Source: Gammaproteobacteria bacterium (GTDB taxonomy: Bacteria > Pseudomonadota > Gammaproteobacteria > Steroidobacterales > Steroidobacteraceae). Taken from it: a stretch of DNA of 64,000 nt. The translations under genes were made by a program, and so were the position numbers. Every line of letters starts with the position of its first letter. Position 1 is the stretch's first letter. The DNA lies in NCBI GenBank assembly GCA_024642505.1, contig JAHEAZ010000006.1, positions 1 to 64,000 of the forward strand, read 5' to 3'. The notes under the pieces were generated by a model. That model had not been told where the DNA came from and did no database searches. It saw nothing but the letters and a program-made list of their open reading frames with translations. Shown here one piece after another: positions 7,750 to 17,236 of this stretch.

Positions 7750-9573
7750 ATGGCCATGGAGACGGCCCTCAGGGAATTCGACTTCACAATTCCCCCGTTC
7801 AACCTGCTCACGCGGGAGCAGACCGTTGCGCTGGGGCGGCGCATCGATATCGGCTTCGAGTCCGAGGGGTCCTGCGTGCTCGAGTCAGGGACCCCGTCGA
7901 ACTTCCTGTACATGATCCTGAAGGGACACGTCGCGGCGGTGGACCAGCGCGAAGGTGATGCCCAGCCGCTAACTTTCGCGGAATACGGCCCGGGGGACCT
8001 GTTCGGCTCCATGGCCTGCCTGACCGGCCAGTCGCGACACAGCTACATGGCACTGGAGGACGTGCTGCTGTGGACCATCCCAGCTGACGCATTCCGTGAA
8101 ACGGTGGAGGCCAACGGGCGTTTCGCTGCCTATTTTCTCGATTCCCTGTCCCGCAAGGCGGCCATGGTCGAGACTGGCGCCGCGCAGAGCGACCTCGGCG
8201 AGTTGATGCTGACGCGTGTCGGTGAGGCCGAGCTGGCCGAGGCAGTGATTGTCCCGGCCGACCTGTCGATCGCCGACGCGACGCGACGCATGCGCGACCG
8301 GCGGGTCAACTGCGTCTTCGTTGATACTCCGGAGGGCCTTGGTATATCGACCCGCACCGACGTACTGGATGCGATCGCACTGTCCGGCCGCCCACTGACC
8401 GACGCGGTCGGCTCGATCACCACAGTGCCGATCGTGACCTGCGATTCTCAGGCGCCGCTGTTCCAGGCGCTGGTATCCATGACCCGTCACCGGATAGAAC
8501 GGGTAGCGGTGACCCGGAAGGGCCATCTGGTCGGGACCCTGGGACTGGCCGAGGTGCTCAGCCATTACTCGAGCCACTCCCACATCGTTGGCCTGCGCGT
8601 CGCCCGGGCACGCTCCCGCGAGGAACTTGCGGAAGCGGCTACCGGCCTGACGCCGCTGGTGCGCACGCTGAACGCGACCGGCGCCAAGATGCGGCACCTG
8701 GGAGAGCTTGTCAGTGCGCTGAACGCGCGCATCCTGGCGCGACTGTATGCGCTCACCATGCCGCCCGACCTGCAGGACCGCTGCTGCATGATGGTGCTCG
8801 GTAGCGAAGGCCGCAGCGAGCAGATCCTGAAGACTGACCAGGACAACGCCCTGATCCTGGGAGAAGGCGTCACTGACGCCGAGGTTGCACCCTACGCCGT
8901 CGCACTGTCGGAGGGCCTGGTCGCGCTGGGCTATCCGCCCTGCCCCGGTGGCGTGATGGTCTCGAATCCGGAATGGCGCGGCTCGGTACCGCAGTGGCAG
9001 GCGCACGTGGAGCAACTGGTGGGCAGCACCGCTCCCCAATCCCAGCTCGATACCGCGATCCTGATCGACGCCCAGCCGGTTGCCGGTGACCCGGTGCTGT
9101 TCCATCCCCTGCGCGAGGCGCTCTCGAAGCTCGGCCAGAACCAGATCTGGCTGCACCATTTCGTCCGCCCTGCCATCGAGTTCCACGCGCCACTGACCCT
9201 GCGCAACCCGTTCGGGCGGGACGCCGCGGTTGACATCAAGTACGGCGGAATCTTCCCGGTGGTTCATGGCCTGCGCTCGCTGGCGGTCGAGCACGGGCTG
9301 GCGGTGACCAATTCCTTCGAGCGCGCGGTTCAGCTCGGCGAGCGTGGGGTTCTCAGCGCCGAACTGACCGCAGACCTTCAGCAGGCGCTCGCGGTCATGC
9401 TGAGGCTGCGACTGGGCCAACAGCTCGAGTCCACGCAGGAAGGCGTGGTGCCCGACAACCGGATCGACCTCGGCAAGCTGCGCCGTCTCGACCGTGACCT
9501 GCTGCGCGACGCCCTGCGGGTGGTCAAGGAATTCCAGGCCTTCCTCGGGTCGCATTACGGCCACGGAATCTGA
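7750..9573 (+). CDS. cNMP-binding / CBS / DUF294 putative nucleotidyltransferase
   Basis: A 607-aa signalling-type protein. Residues about 15-135 form a cyclic-nucleotide-binding-like barrel, 155-285 a CBS pair, and 320-470 a DUF294 nucleotidyltransferase with the GSEGRSEQILKTDQDNALI motif (GS...D-x-D type). A helical DUF294 C-terminal domain follows. The family is assumed to uridylylate or adenylate a partner, by analogy with GlnD. Placement between a VC_2705 symporter and a DnaQ-like exonuclease is conserved in gammaproteobacteria, suggesting a role in the acetate response. ATGs at 7750 and 7756 are both possible starts; the ribosome site is weak. Confidence 0.85.
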   Translation: MAMETALREFDFTIPPFNLLTREQTVALGRRIDIGFESEGSCVLESGTPSNFLYMILKGHVAAVDQREGDAQPLTFAEYGPGDLFGSMACLTGQSRHSYMALEDVLLWTIPADAFRETVEANGRFAAYFLDSLSRKAAMVETGAAQSDLGELMLTRVGEAELAEAVIVPADLSIADATRRMRDRRVNCVFVDTPEGLGISTRTDVLDAIALSGRPLTDAVGSITTVPIVTCDSQAPLFQALVSMTRHRIERVAVTRKGHLVGTLGLAEVLSHYSSHSHIVGLRVARARSREELAEAATGLTPLVRTLNATGAKMRHLGELVSALNARILARLYALTMPPDLQDRCCMMVLGSEGRSEQILKTDQDNALILGEGVTDAEVAPYAVALSEGLVALGYPPCPGGVMVSNPEWRGSVPQWQAHVEQLVGSTAPQSQLDTAILIDAQPVAGDPVLFHPLREALSKLGQNQIWLHHFVRPAIEFHAPLTLRNPFGRDAAVDIKYGGIFPVVHGLRSLAVEHGLAVTNSFERAVQLGERGVLSAELTADLQQALAVMLRLRLGQQLESTQEGVVPDNRIDLGKLRRLDRDLLRDALRVVKEFQAFLGSHYGHGI

Positions 9574-9574
9574 G

Positions 9575-10174
9575 GTGTTCGAGAAGCTGCTGCGCCGGAT
9601 GATTCCAGCGGGCCTCAGGGGCTGGCCCCCCGAGGACGCCGAGATCGTCGCTGTGGATGTTGAAACCACGGGCCTCGACCCGGCCAGCGCCGAGCTGCTG
9701 TCAATCGGTGCGGTGCCGATCCGCAATCGCCGGGTGGTGCTGAGCGATCGATTCGAGGCGGTGGTCAGGCACGATGCGCCGACCCATGAGGGATCGGTTC
9801 GCATTCACCGCCTGCGCGCCATGGACCTCGTGCACGGGCTGCCGCCTGCCGAGGCCATGTCGAGATTTCGCGAGTGGCTCGGTGACCGGCCGATCCTCGG
9901 TTACTGCGTGGATTTCGACCGCGCCGCGCTCAATCGCGCCTTGCGACAGGGCGGGTTGCCACCACTCGATGTGCTGGCCTACGACATCCGACGACTGTAC
10001 CGGCTGAAGCCAGGCGGGCAGGTCGAGGACCATCTACCGCTGCAGGACTTCGATGCGATCCTGCAGGCTGCGGGAATTCCCCCGCTGGCCCGACACACCG
10101 CCATCGGCGACGCCGCAGCAACGGGACTCGCCTATCTCGCCATACGTTACGGCCGCGCCGGCGAATCCCGCTGA
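9575..10174 (+). CDS. 3'-5' exonuclease, DnaQ/RNase T type
   Basis: A 199-aa DEDD-superfamily exonuclease. Motif I is VAVDVETTGLDPASAELLSIG (Asp-x-Glu), motif II is GYCVDFDRAALNRAL, and motif III is HTAIGDAAATGLAYL (His-x5-Asp, DEDDh). The product resembles the proofreading epsilon subunit, but the gene context (after DUF294) marks it as the auxiliary copy that travels with the VC_2705 symporter. I chose GTG 9575, one base after the upstream stop and matching the domain start; ATG 9599 is an alternative. The genes are almost certainly co-transcribed. Confidence 0.88.
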   Translation: MFEKLLRRMIPAGLRGWPPEDAEIVAVDVETTGLDPASAELLSIGAVPIRNRRVVLSDRFEAVVRHDAPTHEGSVRIHRLRAMDLVHGLPPAEAMSRFREWLGDRPILGYCVDFDRAALNRALRQGGLPPLDVLAYDIRRLYRLKPGGQVEDHLPLQDFDAILQAAGIPPLARHTAIGDAAATGLAYLAIRYGRAGESR

Positions 10175-10254
10175 ACCGTGCAAGCGGTAAGGCGACTCGA
10201 CTGCACTGAACGCCGAAGGTTTACACTGCCGATCTCCTTGCAAGGGTCGCCCCG

Positions 10255-11190
10255 ATGGACGAAAGACTCGCCAAGCCCCTACAGGCCCTGCCCGACTGGC
10301 TGACCCAGCCTTTCCTGACCGTCGGCCAGACGCAGATCAGCGCGGCGCGCCTGCTGGCGCTGGGCATCATCATCGTGCTGGCCTGGTGGGTCGCCAAGCA
10401 GGCGGAGCATGGCCTGCAGCACCTGGCAGACCGCCTTGCCGACGAGAACGAGCCCGGCTCCGGGGCGGGCGCCTACGCCTTCAGCCGCGTGGCCCGCTAC
10501 CTGATCTGGGTGCTGGCCACCGTCATCGGACTGACCTGGCTCGGCTTCGACCTGACGAGCCTCGCGCTCCTCGGCGGCGCCATCGGCGTCGGCCTCGGCA
10601 TCGGCCTGCAGGGTTTCTTCAGCAACCTGCTGTCCGGACTCGTGATCCTGTTCGAACGCTCAGTCAAGGTGGGCGACTTCGTGGACCTGCAGTCGGGCGT
10701 CATGGGTCGGGTCAGCGAGATCAGCATGCGCTACACGCGCATCACGACCAATGACTCGGTCGACATGTTCGTGCCCAACTCCGAGCTTACCGGCGGACGG
10801 GTCATCAACTGGAGCTACGGCCACAGCTTCCGCCGGATTCACGTGCCCTTCGGCGTGGCCTATGGCTCGGACAAGGAGAAAGTCCGCGCAGCGGGGATCG
10901 CCGCCGCCCATACCGTTGAGGGCACCATTTTCGGGCCCGGCCGCGACCCCGAGGTCTGGCTGGTTGCATTCGGCGACAGCAGCCTCGACTTCGAGCTGAT
11001 CGTATGGGTGTCCCGCAACCTGATGATTTCGCCGAGCCGCACCCAGGCGAAGTACCTCTGGGCGCTGGAGACCGAGCTGGCCGCGCGCGGGCTGGAGATT
11101 CCCTTCCCGCAGCGCGACCTGCACCTCAAGTCGGGGGCGATCAGAATCGAAGGAACTGAATCGGCGCGCTCGGTGCAGGTCAAGGACTGA
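10255..11190 (+). CDS. Small-conductance mechanosensitive channel, MscS family
   Basis: A 311-aa MscS-type channel. Transmembrane helices lie at about residues 25-45, 75-95 and the pore helix TM3 at 105-130, with Gly/Ala-rich GVGLGIGLQGFFSNLLSGLV and the downstream FERSVKVGDFVDL that begins the cytoplasmic beta domain. It opens under membrane tension to release solutes on osmotic downshock. Another MscS-type gene lies at 30669, so the organism has at least two. The ATG at 10255 is preceded by CAAGGG. Confidence 0.92.
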   Translation: MDERLAKPLQALPDWLTQPFLTVGQTQISAARLLALGIIIVLAWWVAKQAEHGLQHLADRLADENEPGSGAGAYAFSRVARYLIWVLATVIGLTWLGFDLTSLALLGGAIGVGLGIGLQGFFSNLLSGLVILFERSVKVGDFVDLQSGVMGRVSEISMRYTRITTNDSVDMFVPNSELTGGRVINWSYGHSFRRIHVPFGVAYGSDKEKVRAAGIAAAHTVEGTIFGPGRDPEVWLVAFGDSSLDFELIVWVSRNLMISPSRTQAKYLWALETELAARGLEIPFPQRDLHLKSGAIRIEGTESARSVQVKD

Positions 11191-11202
11191 GAGGCAGCCG
11201 GT

Positions 11203-11667
11203 TCAGGGCTGTCTCTCCGGAGGCGTCGGCGACTGCCTCTCCAGCCGGTCGTCGACCACGCCGATGCTCGCGGCGAGTGAGTTGGCCACAGCTTCCAGCT
11301 CCTCGCGCAGGCGCCGTTCCGAGTCCAGCTGGGATTGCCTGGCCGATCCCAGTTCCTGCTCCAGGTATTGCCGTAGCTCAGTAAATCTCGATGCCTCGGC
11401 CTGGTCCGCGAGTTCGCGTTGCCTGCGCAACTCCTCGGACTGCCTGCGGCTGTCTGACAGTGCATTGATCTGCACCTTGAGCGCGTAGCCGAGCAGTACT
11501 GCGGCAAGCACCGCGGTGAAGCCCAGCATGACCAGGCCGAGCGGCGCTTCCACGCTCGTTACCACCAGCGACAGGTGGGTGGGAGCAATGAACGTGCTCC
11601 AGTTGACCATCGCGAAGATCGCGAGCAGCCCCAGGACGATGATCACCAGCAAGGTGCGGACACTCAT
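11203..11667 (-). CDS. LapA/DUF1049-type membrane protein with coiled coil
   Basis: A 154-aa protein. Two N-terminal transmembrane helices (about residues 5-22 and 40-62) carry the DUF1049 signature NWSTFIAPTHLSLVV, followed by a long charged coiled coil (about residues 70-140) and a proline-rich tail. LapA (YciS-like) proteins act in envelope biogenesis in E. coli, usually next to LapB, but no lapB is seen here. The tail is longer than in standard LapA, so family membership is clear but function is not. Confidence 0.75.
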   Translation of the reverse strand: MSVRTLLVIIVLGLLAIFAMVNWSTFIAPTHLSLVVTSVEAPLGLVMLGFTAVLAAVLLGYALKVQINALSDSRRQSEELRRQRELADQAEASRFTELRQYLEQELGSARQSQLDSERRLREELEAVANSLAASIGVVDDRLERQSPTPPERQP

Positions 11668-11756
11668 GACGACAGCCTCCGTATCACGGCGCCTATGCTA
11701 GCGCGCGGCGCGTGGCCGGTCATCGTGGCGAGTTGCGCAGCCAGGGAATCGGGCAG

Positions 11757-13091
11757 CTACTCCCAGCCGACCTGTTTTTTTCGGGGCGGGTTGTCGTTCT
11801 CAAAAAAGAATCGCTTGGCTCGGAAGGCGGGCTGGAGTTCGTCGAGCCAGCGCGCGCGCGGGTCGAACTTGGCGAAGAATGGCTTACCAACCCATTCCCG
11901 TTTACGCGCTCGCAAGAAGCTGAGCACGAACAGCCTCTCGCCGTGGATTTCCTGCGTCCCGAGCACCACGACCTTGCCCGGCGTGGCCGACATGGATGGG
12001 CCGCGCACGGTCCGGGCCAGGCCGGACACCCGCCGGAAGGCCCGGCGGAAAATGTCGTGGGCCTCGATCAGGGGTACCCCGAAGTAATCCCTGGGCCCGG
12101 TGTCGCGCTCGACGAACATGTAGTAGGGAATGCAGCCCAGTGCAACCTGCTTCTTCCACATGTCGGCCCAGGCGGTGGCAGAGTCGTTTATGTGGCGAAT
12201 CAGCGGCGCCTGTGTGCGGATCACCGCACCCGTCGAGCGGATGCGCTCGATCGCCTGTCGGACGATGGGGGTCTCGAGCTCGCGCGGATGCGTGAAATGC
12301 GCCATCAGCGCGAGGTGCCGGCCACTGGCCACCACCTCCTCGAACAACCTGAGCAGGGTGCCGGAGTCGGGGTCGGACACGAACTTGCGGGGCCAGAAGG
12401 CCAGCGCCTTGGTGCCGATGCGGATGTGCCGGATGTGCTCGAAGCCCTTCTGCAGCAGCGGCTCGACGTATGCGCGCAGGTGCCCGGCGCGCATGATCAT
12501 CGGATCGCCGCCGGTCAACAGCACGTCGCTCACTTCGTCATGACGTCGCAGATATGCATGCAACGTCTCGGTTTCACGCTGTGCAAACTTCATATCCTCC
12601 ATGCCGACGAACTGGGCCCAGCGGAAGCAGTAGGTACAGTATGCGTGACAGGTCTGGCCACGGCTGGGGAAAAACAGCACTGTCTCGCGGTACTTGTGCT
12701 GGAGACCGGGCAGAGGCACGCCATCTAGTCTCGGTACGTTGTGTTCGAGCTGCCCCGCCGGATGGGGATTGAGTTTGCGGCGGATTTCGTTGGCGACGGG
12801 ACGGATCTGCCGCGAGCTGGCCCCCTCCCGCAGCATGGCCATGATGCGAGCAAGCTCCTCGGGCTCGAGCATGCCGGGCTGCGGGAAAGTCAGCTGGAAG
12901 ATCGGGTCATCCGGAATGTTGTCCCAGTCGATCAACTCGTCTGTCACGTAGCGGTTCGAGCGGAACGGCAACACATGCGCAACCGCCTTCATCGCCAGCC
13001 GCCGCCGCTCGGACAACCCTGCAATCTGCGGGATGCGATCCATGCTGGACAGCGTGTAAGGCGTATAGCGCGTCGACGACTCGGGTCGCAC
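11757..13091 (-). CDS. KamA-family radical SAM aminomutase (lysine 2,3-aminomutase-like)
   Basis: A 444-aa radical SAM protein with the cluster motif CHAYCTYC (C148, C152, C155), preceded by ETVLFFPSRGQ and followed by FRWAQF, as in lysine 2,3-aminomutases. LTGGDPM and ALMAHFTHPRE also fit KamA. Such enzymes use PLP and S-adenosylmethionine to move an amino group, for example L-lysine to beta-lysine. The start is a GTG at 13091 with GAGAGGA upstream. No N-acetyl-beta-lysine gene (ablB) or translation factor partner is nearby, so the substrate is not fixed by context. It is divergent from an aminotransferase gene. Confidence 0.85.
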   Translation of the reverse strand: MRPESSTRYTPYTLSSMDRIPQIAGLSERRRLAMKAVAHVLPFRSNRYVTDELIDWDNIPDDPIFQLTFPQPGMLEPEELARIMAMLREGASSRQIRPVANEIRRKLNPHPAGQLEHNVPRLDGVPLPGLQHKYRETVLFFPSRGQTCHAYCTYCFRWAQFVGMEDMKFAQRETETLHAYLRRHDEVSDVLLTGGDPMIMRAGHLRAYVEPLLQKGFEHIRHIRIGTKALAFWPRKFVSDPDSGTLLRLFEEVVASGRHLALMAHFTHPRELETPIVRQAIERIRSTGAVIRTQAPLIRHINDSATAWADMWKKQVALGCIPYYMFVERDTGPRDYFGVPLIEAHDIFRRAFRRVSGLARTVRGPSMSATPGKVVVLGTQEIHGERLFVLSFLRARKREWVGKPFFAKFDPRARWLDELQPAFRAKRFFFENDNPPRKKQVGWE

Positions 13092-13367
13092 AAATCCTCT
13101 CTGTGAGTGTCAGCGCCGTATCCGGGAAACGGCAATGCTGAAAGCCGCTGCCCGTCAGTTACCACGCAGCGGACAACAGGGTGGCGCCATGGAAAAAATT
13201 CCGGCGCGCTCAGGCGCGCTCAGTGGCGGCGCGGCGCTTCAGGACCGTAACAGACCGACTCCGCCTTGGCCACCCTTCGTGACTCACGGGACATGTTCAC
13301 GATATGGTGTCCATGGCGCCGATGTTCAACGCCATCCGGCAGATCATGTGCCAGCGGGAGAACGGTC

Positions 13368-14570
13368 ATGCGGTACACACAGAGAATCTCGGCCAAGCTC
13401 GACAAGTTCCGTCCTTCGCTGACACTCGGTCTGAAGGCGCTCGTCCAGGAGCGCGCCGCTCGCGGCCTGCCGGTATACGACTTCGGCCTCGGGGAGACCA
13501 AGGGACACCTGAATCCGGAGATCCGCGCTGCAGGCGAACAGGCCTTCCGTGAGGAAGAGACAATGTATGCGGACCCCGGCGGCCTGCCGGAACTGCGTGC
13601 ATCAGTATTGCGCTGGCTCGGCCTCGAACACGTCTACGGACCCGAAGACGTCGTCATCACCACGGGCGCCAAGCAGGCGCTGCTCAACACCTTCATGGCG
13701 ATCGCGAACCCGGCTGACGTGTTCCTGTTCGACGCTGCGCCCTGGGTGTCCTACCAGCCACTCGCGGTGATGTCCTACGCCACGCCGATCATGGTCCTGC
13801 CGCGGTCGAATGACCGTATGCTCGTCGGACCCGACGACCTCGAGCGCAACATCCGCATGCGGCCGCATGCCCGCATGTTCCTGCTGAACAACCCAGTCAA
13901 TCCGACGGCGCAGATGTACGACGGGGACACCGTCGCGGCACTTGCCCGGGTCTGTGCCAGGCACGGCCTGTACTTCGTCCTGGATAGGCTCTACTGGAAA
14001 CTGGTGTTCGACGGCGGCGCGTTCCCGGAGCCGCCGCTGGACGACGAGGTGCTTCCCTGGCTGGTGCAGATCGACGGCATGTCCAAGAACTTCCGTCGCG
14101 CCGGCGGGCTCCGGATCGGCTGGTCGGTTGGCCCGAGGGACCTGACCGACGCAATGGTCAACCTGCAGAGTCACTATACCAGTGGCCCCTCGGTGCCGAG
14201 CCAGCGTGCGGCGCTGGCTGCGCTGGAATCGAGCTACGACTACACGCTGGTAGCCGACCTGCAGCGCAAGCGGGACTTGCTCATTGCAGCCGCTCGGAGC
14301 ATCCCCCACGTCGAAGTCTGGGACACTCCGGCGAGTTTCTACTCGTTCTGGGATGTCACGCGCGTCTTCGGCAAGCGCACGCCGTCAGGCGAGGTGCTGG
14401 CAGACTCCGACGACGTGGCGGCATACCTGTGCGAGACGGCAGGCGTCGTAACCGCATCGGGTTGCGGATTCATGCAGGACGGTTACCTCAGGCTCGCCTT
14501 CGACATTCCCGACCAGGAGATCACGGCCGGCATGACCGAGGCACGCACCGCCTTCGCCGCGCTTTCATGA
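13368..14570 (+). CDS. PLP-dependent class I/II aminotransferase
   Basis: A 400-aa fold-type I aminotransferase. The PLP lysine is K240 in SKNFRRAGGLRIGW, the pyridine-binding Asp is D206 in FVLDRLYWKLV, and NNPVNPT (174-180) carries the conserved Asn. The substrate carboxylate Arg sits in DGYLRLAFDIP near the C-terminus. I chose ATG 13368, seven bases after GGAG; the upstream part of the frame is not aminotransferase-like. It is divergent from KamA across 276 bp. The substrate cannot be told from sequence; an AspC-like dicarboxylate role is possible. Confidence 0.88.
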   Translation: MRYTQRISAKLDKFRPSLTLGLKALVQERAARGLPVYDFGLGETKGHLNPEIRAAGEQAFREEETMYADPGGLPELRASVLRWLGLEHVYGPEDVVITTGAKQALLNTFMAIANPADVFLFDAAPWVSYQPLAVMSYATPIMVLPRSNDRMLVGPDDLERNIRMRPHARMFLLNNPVNPTAQMYDGDTVAALARVCARHGLYFVLDRLYWKLVFDGGAFPEPPLDDEVLPWLVQIDGMSKNFRRAGGLRIGWSVGPRDLTDAMVNLQSHYTSGPSVPSQRAALAALESSYDYTLVADLQRKRDLLIAAARSIPHVEVWDTPASFYSFWDVTRVFGKRTPSGEVLADSDDVAAYLCETAGVVTASGCGFMQDGYLRLAFDIPDQEITAGMTEARTAFAALS

Positions 14571-14646
14571 AGTGGTCGCCGGTCAAATCTGGTCATGTAC
14601 AGCCGATTGCCGCAAGATGATCCGGAACATAGACAGAGGGGCGCTC

Positions 14647-16758
14647 ATGAATTTCACCTCCACCCGGACGTCGCTCGTGGTAGTCGCCTGTACAGCTGCG
14701 GTAATCGTTGCGTGTTCCAGCGCGCTCGGGCCGCCTCGCGCCGCCAACGTCGACGGCCTGCGGCTTGGCGCCGCCGAGAAGGACGGCCGCAACTGGATGT
14801 CCCACGGACGCACCTACTCCGAACAGCGCTACTCGCCGCTCACGCAACTGCACAAGGGCAACATCGCCAAGCTCGGCCTGGGCTGGTCGCTGGAGCTCGA
14901 CACCTCGCGCGGGCAGGAGGGCACACCGCTCGTCATCGACGGTGTGCTGTACACGACTACCGCCTGGAGCAAGGTCGTGGCCATCGATGCGGCCAGCGGT
15001 GCAAAGCTCTGGCAATACGATCCCGAGGTGCCGCGTGAAGCGGCCTTCAAGGCCTGTTGTGACGTCGTCAATCGTGGCCTGGCGGCGTGGAAAGGGCGCC
15101 TGTTTCTCGGCACCCTGGACGGCCGCCTGGTAGCACTCGATGCAGCCACGGGCAAGCCGGCCTGGATGGTGCAGACGACGGATCCTGCCGCGCCCTACAC
15201 CATTACCGGCGCGCCACGTGTGGTGAAGGGCAAAGTCATCATCGGTAATGGCGGCGCCGAATACGGCGTCCGCGGCTATGTCACCGCCTACGATGCCGCG
15301 ACCGGCCAGCAGGCCTGGCGGTTCTACACCGTGCCGGGCAATCCGTCCGAACCGTTCGAATCCGCGGCGTTGAGACGAGCCGCGGAAACCTGGGCCGGTG
15401 AATGGTGGAAGCTGGGCGGTGGCGGCACTGTCTGGGACGCAATCGTCTACGATCCGGAGTTCGACCTGCTCTACATCGGCGTGGGCAACGGCTCGCCCTG
15501 GAACCACCGGCTGCGCTCGGAGGGCAAGGGCGACAACCTGTTCCTGTCATCGATCGTGGCGCTCAGGCCCGAAACAGGCGAATACGTCTGGCACTACCAG
15601 ACGACGCCCGCCGAAACCTGGGACTACACGGCGACCCAGCCCATCATCCTGGCGGAGCTGAATCTCGACGGGCAGCCCCGCAAGGTACTGATGCAGGCAC
15701 CCAAGAATGGCTTCTTCTACGTCCTCGACCGCGCCACCGGTGAACTGATCTCTGCCAACAACTTCGTGCCGGTCAACTGGGCCAGTCACATCGACCTGGC
15801 CACCGGCCGACCGGTGGAGGACCCGCAGGCTCGCTACACGGAGGCGCCGGCCGTGGTGATACCTTCGGGCTACGGCGGCCACAGCTGGCATCCAATGTCA
15901 TTCAGCCCCCGGACCGGGATGGTCTACATCCCGGCGATGGAAATCCCGTTTGTCTATGCGAACCCGGCTGCCGACACGTCACCCAACACTGGGTGGCAGA
16001 ACGGCATCGATGCGCTGATCGCCACGACGCTGCCCGACGATGCGGCAGAACGCAAGGCGTTGGCAGCCATGCTGAAGGGCCGCCTGGTCGCCTGGGATCC
16101 GGTAAGACAGCGGGAAGCCTGGCACGTCGATCATCCGTACATGCTGAACGGCGGTACGCTAGCCACTGCCGGCGACCTCGTCTTCCAGGGCACCATCGAC
16201 GGCAAGTTCATTGCCTATGATGCGACCAGTGGCAAGCAGCTCTGGTCGTTCGACGCGGGCAACGGCATTCTGGCGGGTCCCATCGCCTACCAAGCAGGTG
16301 GCGTCGAGTACGTCGCGGTGATGGTCGGCAAGGGCGGCGCCGCGCCCCTGATCTCCGGATTTGCCATGCCCGAGGACCGGCCCGGAAAGATGGGCCGTGT
16401 ACTGGCTTTCCGCCTGGGCGGCTCGGCCCAGTTGCCGCCGGTGCCATTGCCCGAACCCCGGCCCGTCCCGGACCTCGCTGGCACCAGCACGACCGGCACG
16501 GCAGCCGCCGGCGCCAGGCTTTATGCGGACCACTGCATGGTCTGCCACGGAGCCGGGGCGATCTCCGGCGGCGTGCTGCCCGACCTGCGTTACTCGGCGG
16601 CACTTACCGATGCGGCCCTGTGGAAAACCATCGTGCTGGAGGGTGCGTTGGCGGCCAACGGCATGGTCGCCTTCGAGAGCCGCTTCGGCGCGCCGCAAGC
16701 GGAAGACATCCGTGCCTGGGTGATCAACGAGTCGCGGAGAATGGCAGGAGAGCCGTGA
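14647..16758 (+). CDS. PQQ-dependent quinohemoprotein alcohol dehydrogenase, exported
   Basis: A 703-aa exported dehydrogenase. The N-terminus has a hydrophobic stretch and VAC lipobox-like site. The eight-bladed PQQ propeller covers about residues 40-600, with the adjacent-cysteine disulfide C137-C138 and the catalytic Asp in ETWDYTATQP. A C-terminal cytochrome c domain has CMVCH at 630-634 and a Met ligand in NGMVAF, so this is a type II quinohemoprotein. The residue two after the catalytic Asp is Thr, not Asp, so it looks calcium- rather than lanthanide-dependent. It oxidises alcohols and passes electrons to periplasmic cytochromes. GAGGGG precedes the ATG. No PQQ synthesis genes are in the window. 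Confidence 0.9.
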   Translation: MNFTSTRTSLVVVACTAAVIVACSSALGPPRAANVDGLRLGAAEKDGRNWMSHGRTYSEQRYSPLTQLHKGNIAKLGLGWSLELDTSRGQEGTPLVIDGVLYTTTAWSKVVAIDAASGAKLWQYDPEVPREAAFKACCDVVNRGLAAWKGRLFLGTLDGRLVALDAATGKPAWMVQTTDPAAPYTITGAPRVVKGKVIIGNGGAEYGVRGYVTAYDAATGQQAWRFYTVPGNPSEPFESAALRRAAETWAGEWWKLGGGGTVWDAIVYDPEFDLLYIGVGNGSPWNHRLRSEGKGDNLFLSSIVALRPETGEYVWHYQTTPAETWDYTATQPIILAELNLDGQPRKVLMQAPKNGFFYVLDRATGELISANNFVPVNWASHIDLATGRPVEDPQARYTEAPAVVIPSGYGGHSWHPMSFSPRTGMVYIPAMEIPFVYANPAADTSPNTGWQNGIDALIATTLPDDAAERKALAAMLKGRLVAWDPVRQREAWHVDHPYMLNGGTLATAGDLVFQGTIDGKFIAYDATSGKQLWSFDAGNGILAGPIAYQAGGVEYVAVMVGKGGAAPLISGFAMPEDRPGKMGRVLAFRLGGSAQLPPVPLPEPRPVPDLAGTSTTGTAAAGARLYADHCMVCHGAGAISGGVLPDLRYSAALTDAALWKTIVLEGALAANGMVAFESRFGAPQAEDIRAWVINESRRMAGEP

Positions 16759-16784
16759 ACTGCTGACGGCTCAGCCGTCGCAAC

Positions 16785-17111
16785 TCACGAGTCCGGCATG
16801 CCCTCCAGCACCATGACGTAGAAACTGCCCTTGCCCTCGCGCAGTTTCTTGGCTTCCGCATACTCGGGCGAATTCCAGAATTTCCATGCGGCTTCCGTGG
16901 AGGCAAACCGCGCGATGACGACGCTGCGCTGCTCCGCGTCGCCCTCCGCGACCTCTACCAGCGGCGCCGGAACCATGGCCAGGTACCGACCACCATACTT
17001 GGCATAGATTGGCGGAAGGGCCGCACTATAAGCCTTGAATCCGTCACGATCGGTTACGACGCCCTGTACGACGAGATATCCCGGGCGCGCCGATTTTCCT
17101 TGTTCACTCAT
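16785..17111 (-). CDS. DUF1330 domain protein
   Basis: A 108-aa dimeric alpha-beta barrel (DUF1330) protein. Signature sequence includes GYLVVQGVVTDRDGFKAY, YGGRYLA and SVVIARFASTEAAWKFWNS. The ATG at 17111 has AAGGA eight bases upstream; the longer frame is not conserved-looking. Function is unknown for the family; members are related to EthD/antibiotic-monooxygenase folds. It is convergent with the PQQ dehydrogenase, with a small hairpin (16765-16779) between them. Confidence 0.8.
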   Translation of the reverse strand: MSEQGKSARPGYLVVQGVVTDRDGFKAYSAALPPIYAKYGGRYLAMVPAPLVEVAEGDAEQRSVVIARFASTEAAWKFWNSPEYAEAKKLREGKGSFYVMVLEGMPDS

Positions 17112-17236
17112 GCCGCGATCCTTGAACTTGCTGGTGGGAACCGACATTCTCGCGCAATCGTGGCCGCCAGCGGTGTCGGAATTCGACCCCGCGCCGGCAC
17201 CGGCCCGCTTGCGGCGCACTGCGCGAGGTTCATGCC

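Noticed and set aside
7969-9804. 611-codon frame antisense to the DUF294 gene
   Set aside because: Explained by GC-rich codons of the true gene; no domain is recognisable.
16765-16779. Short GACGGC-TCA-GCCGTC hairpin as terminator
   Set aside because: Only six pairs and no T-run; too weak to list as a terminator.
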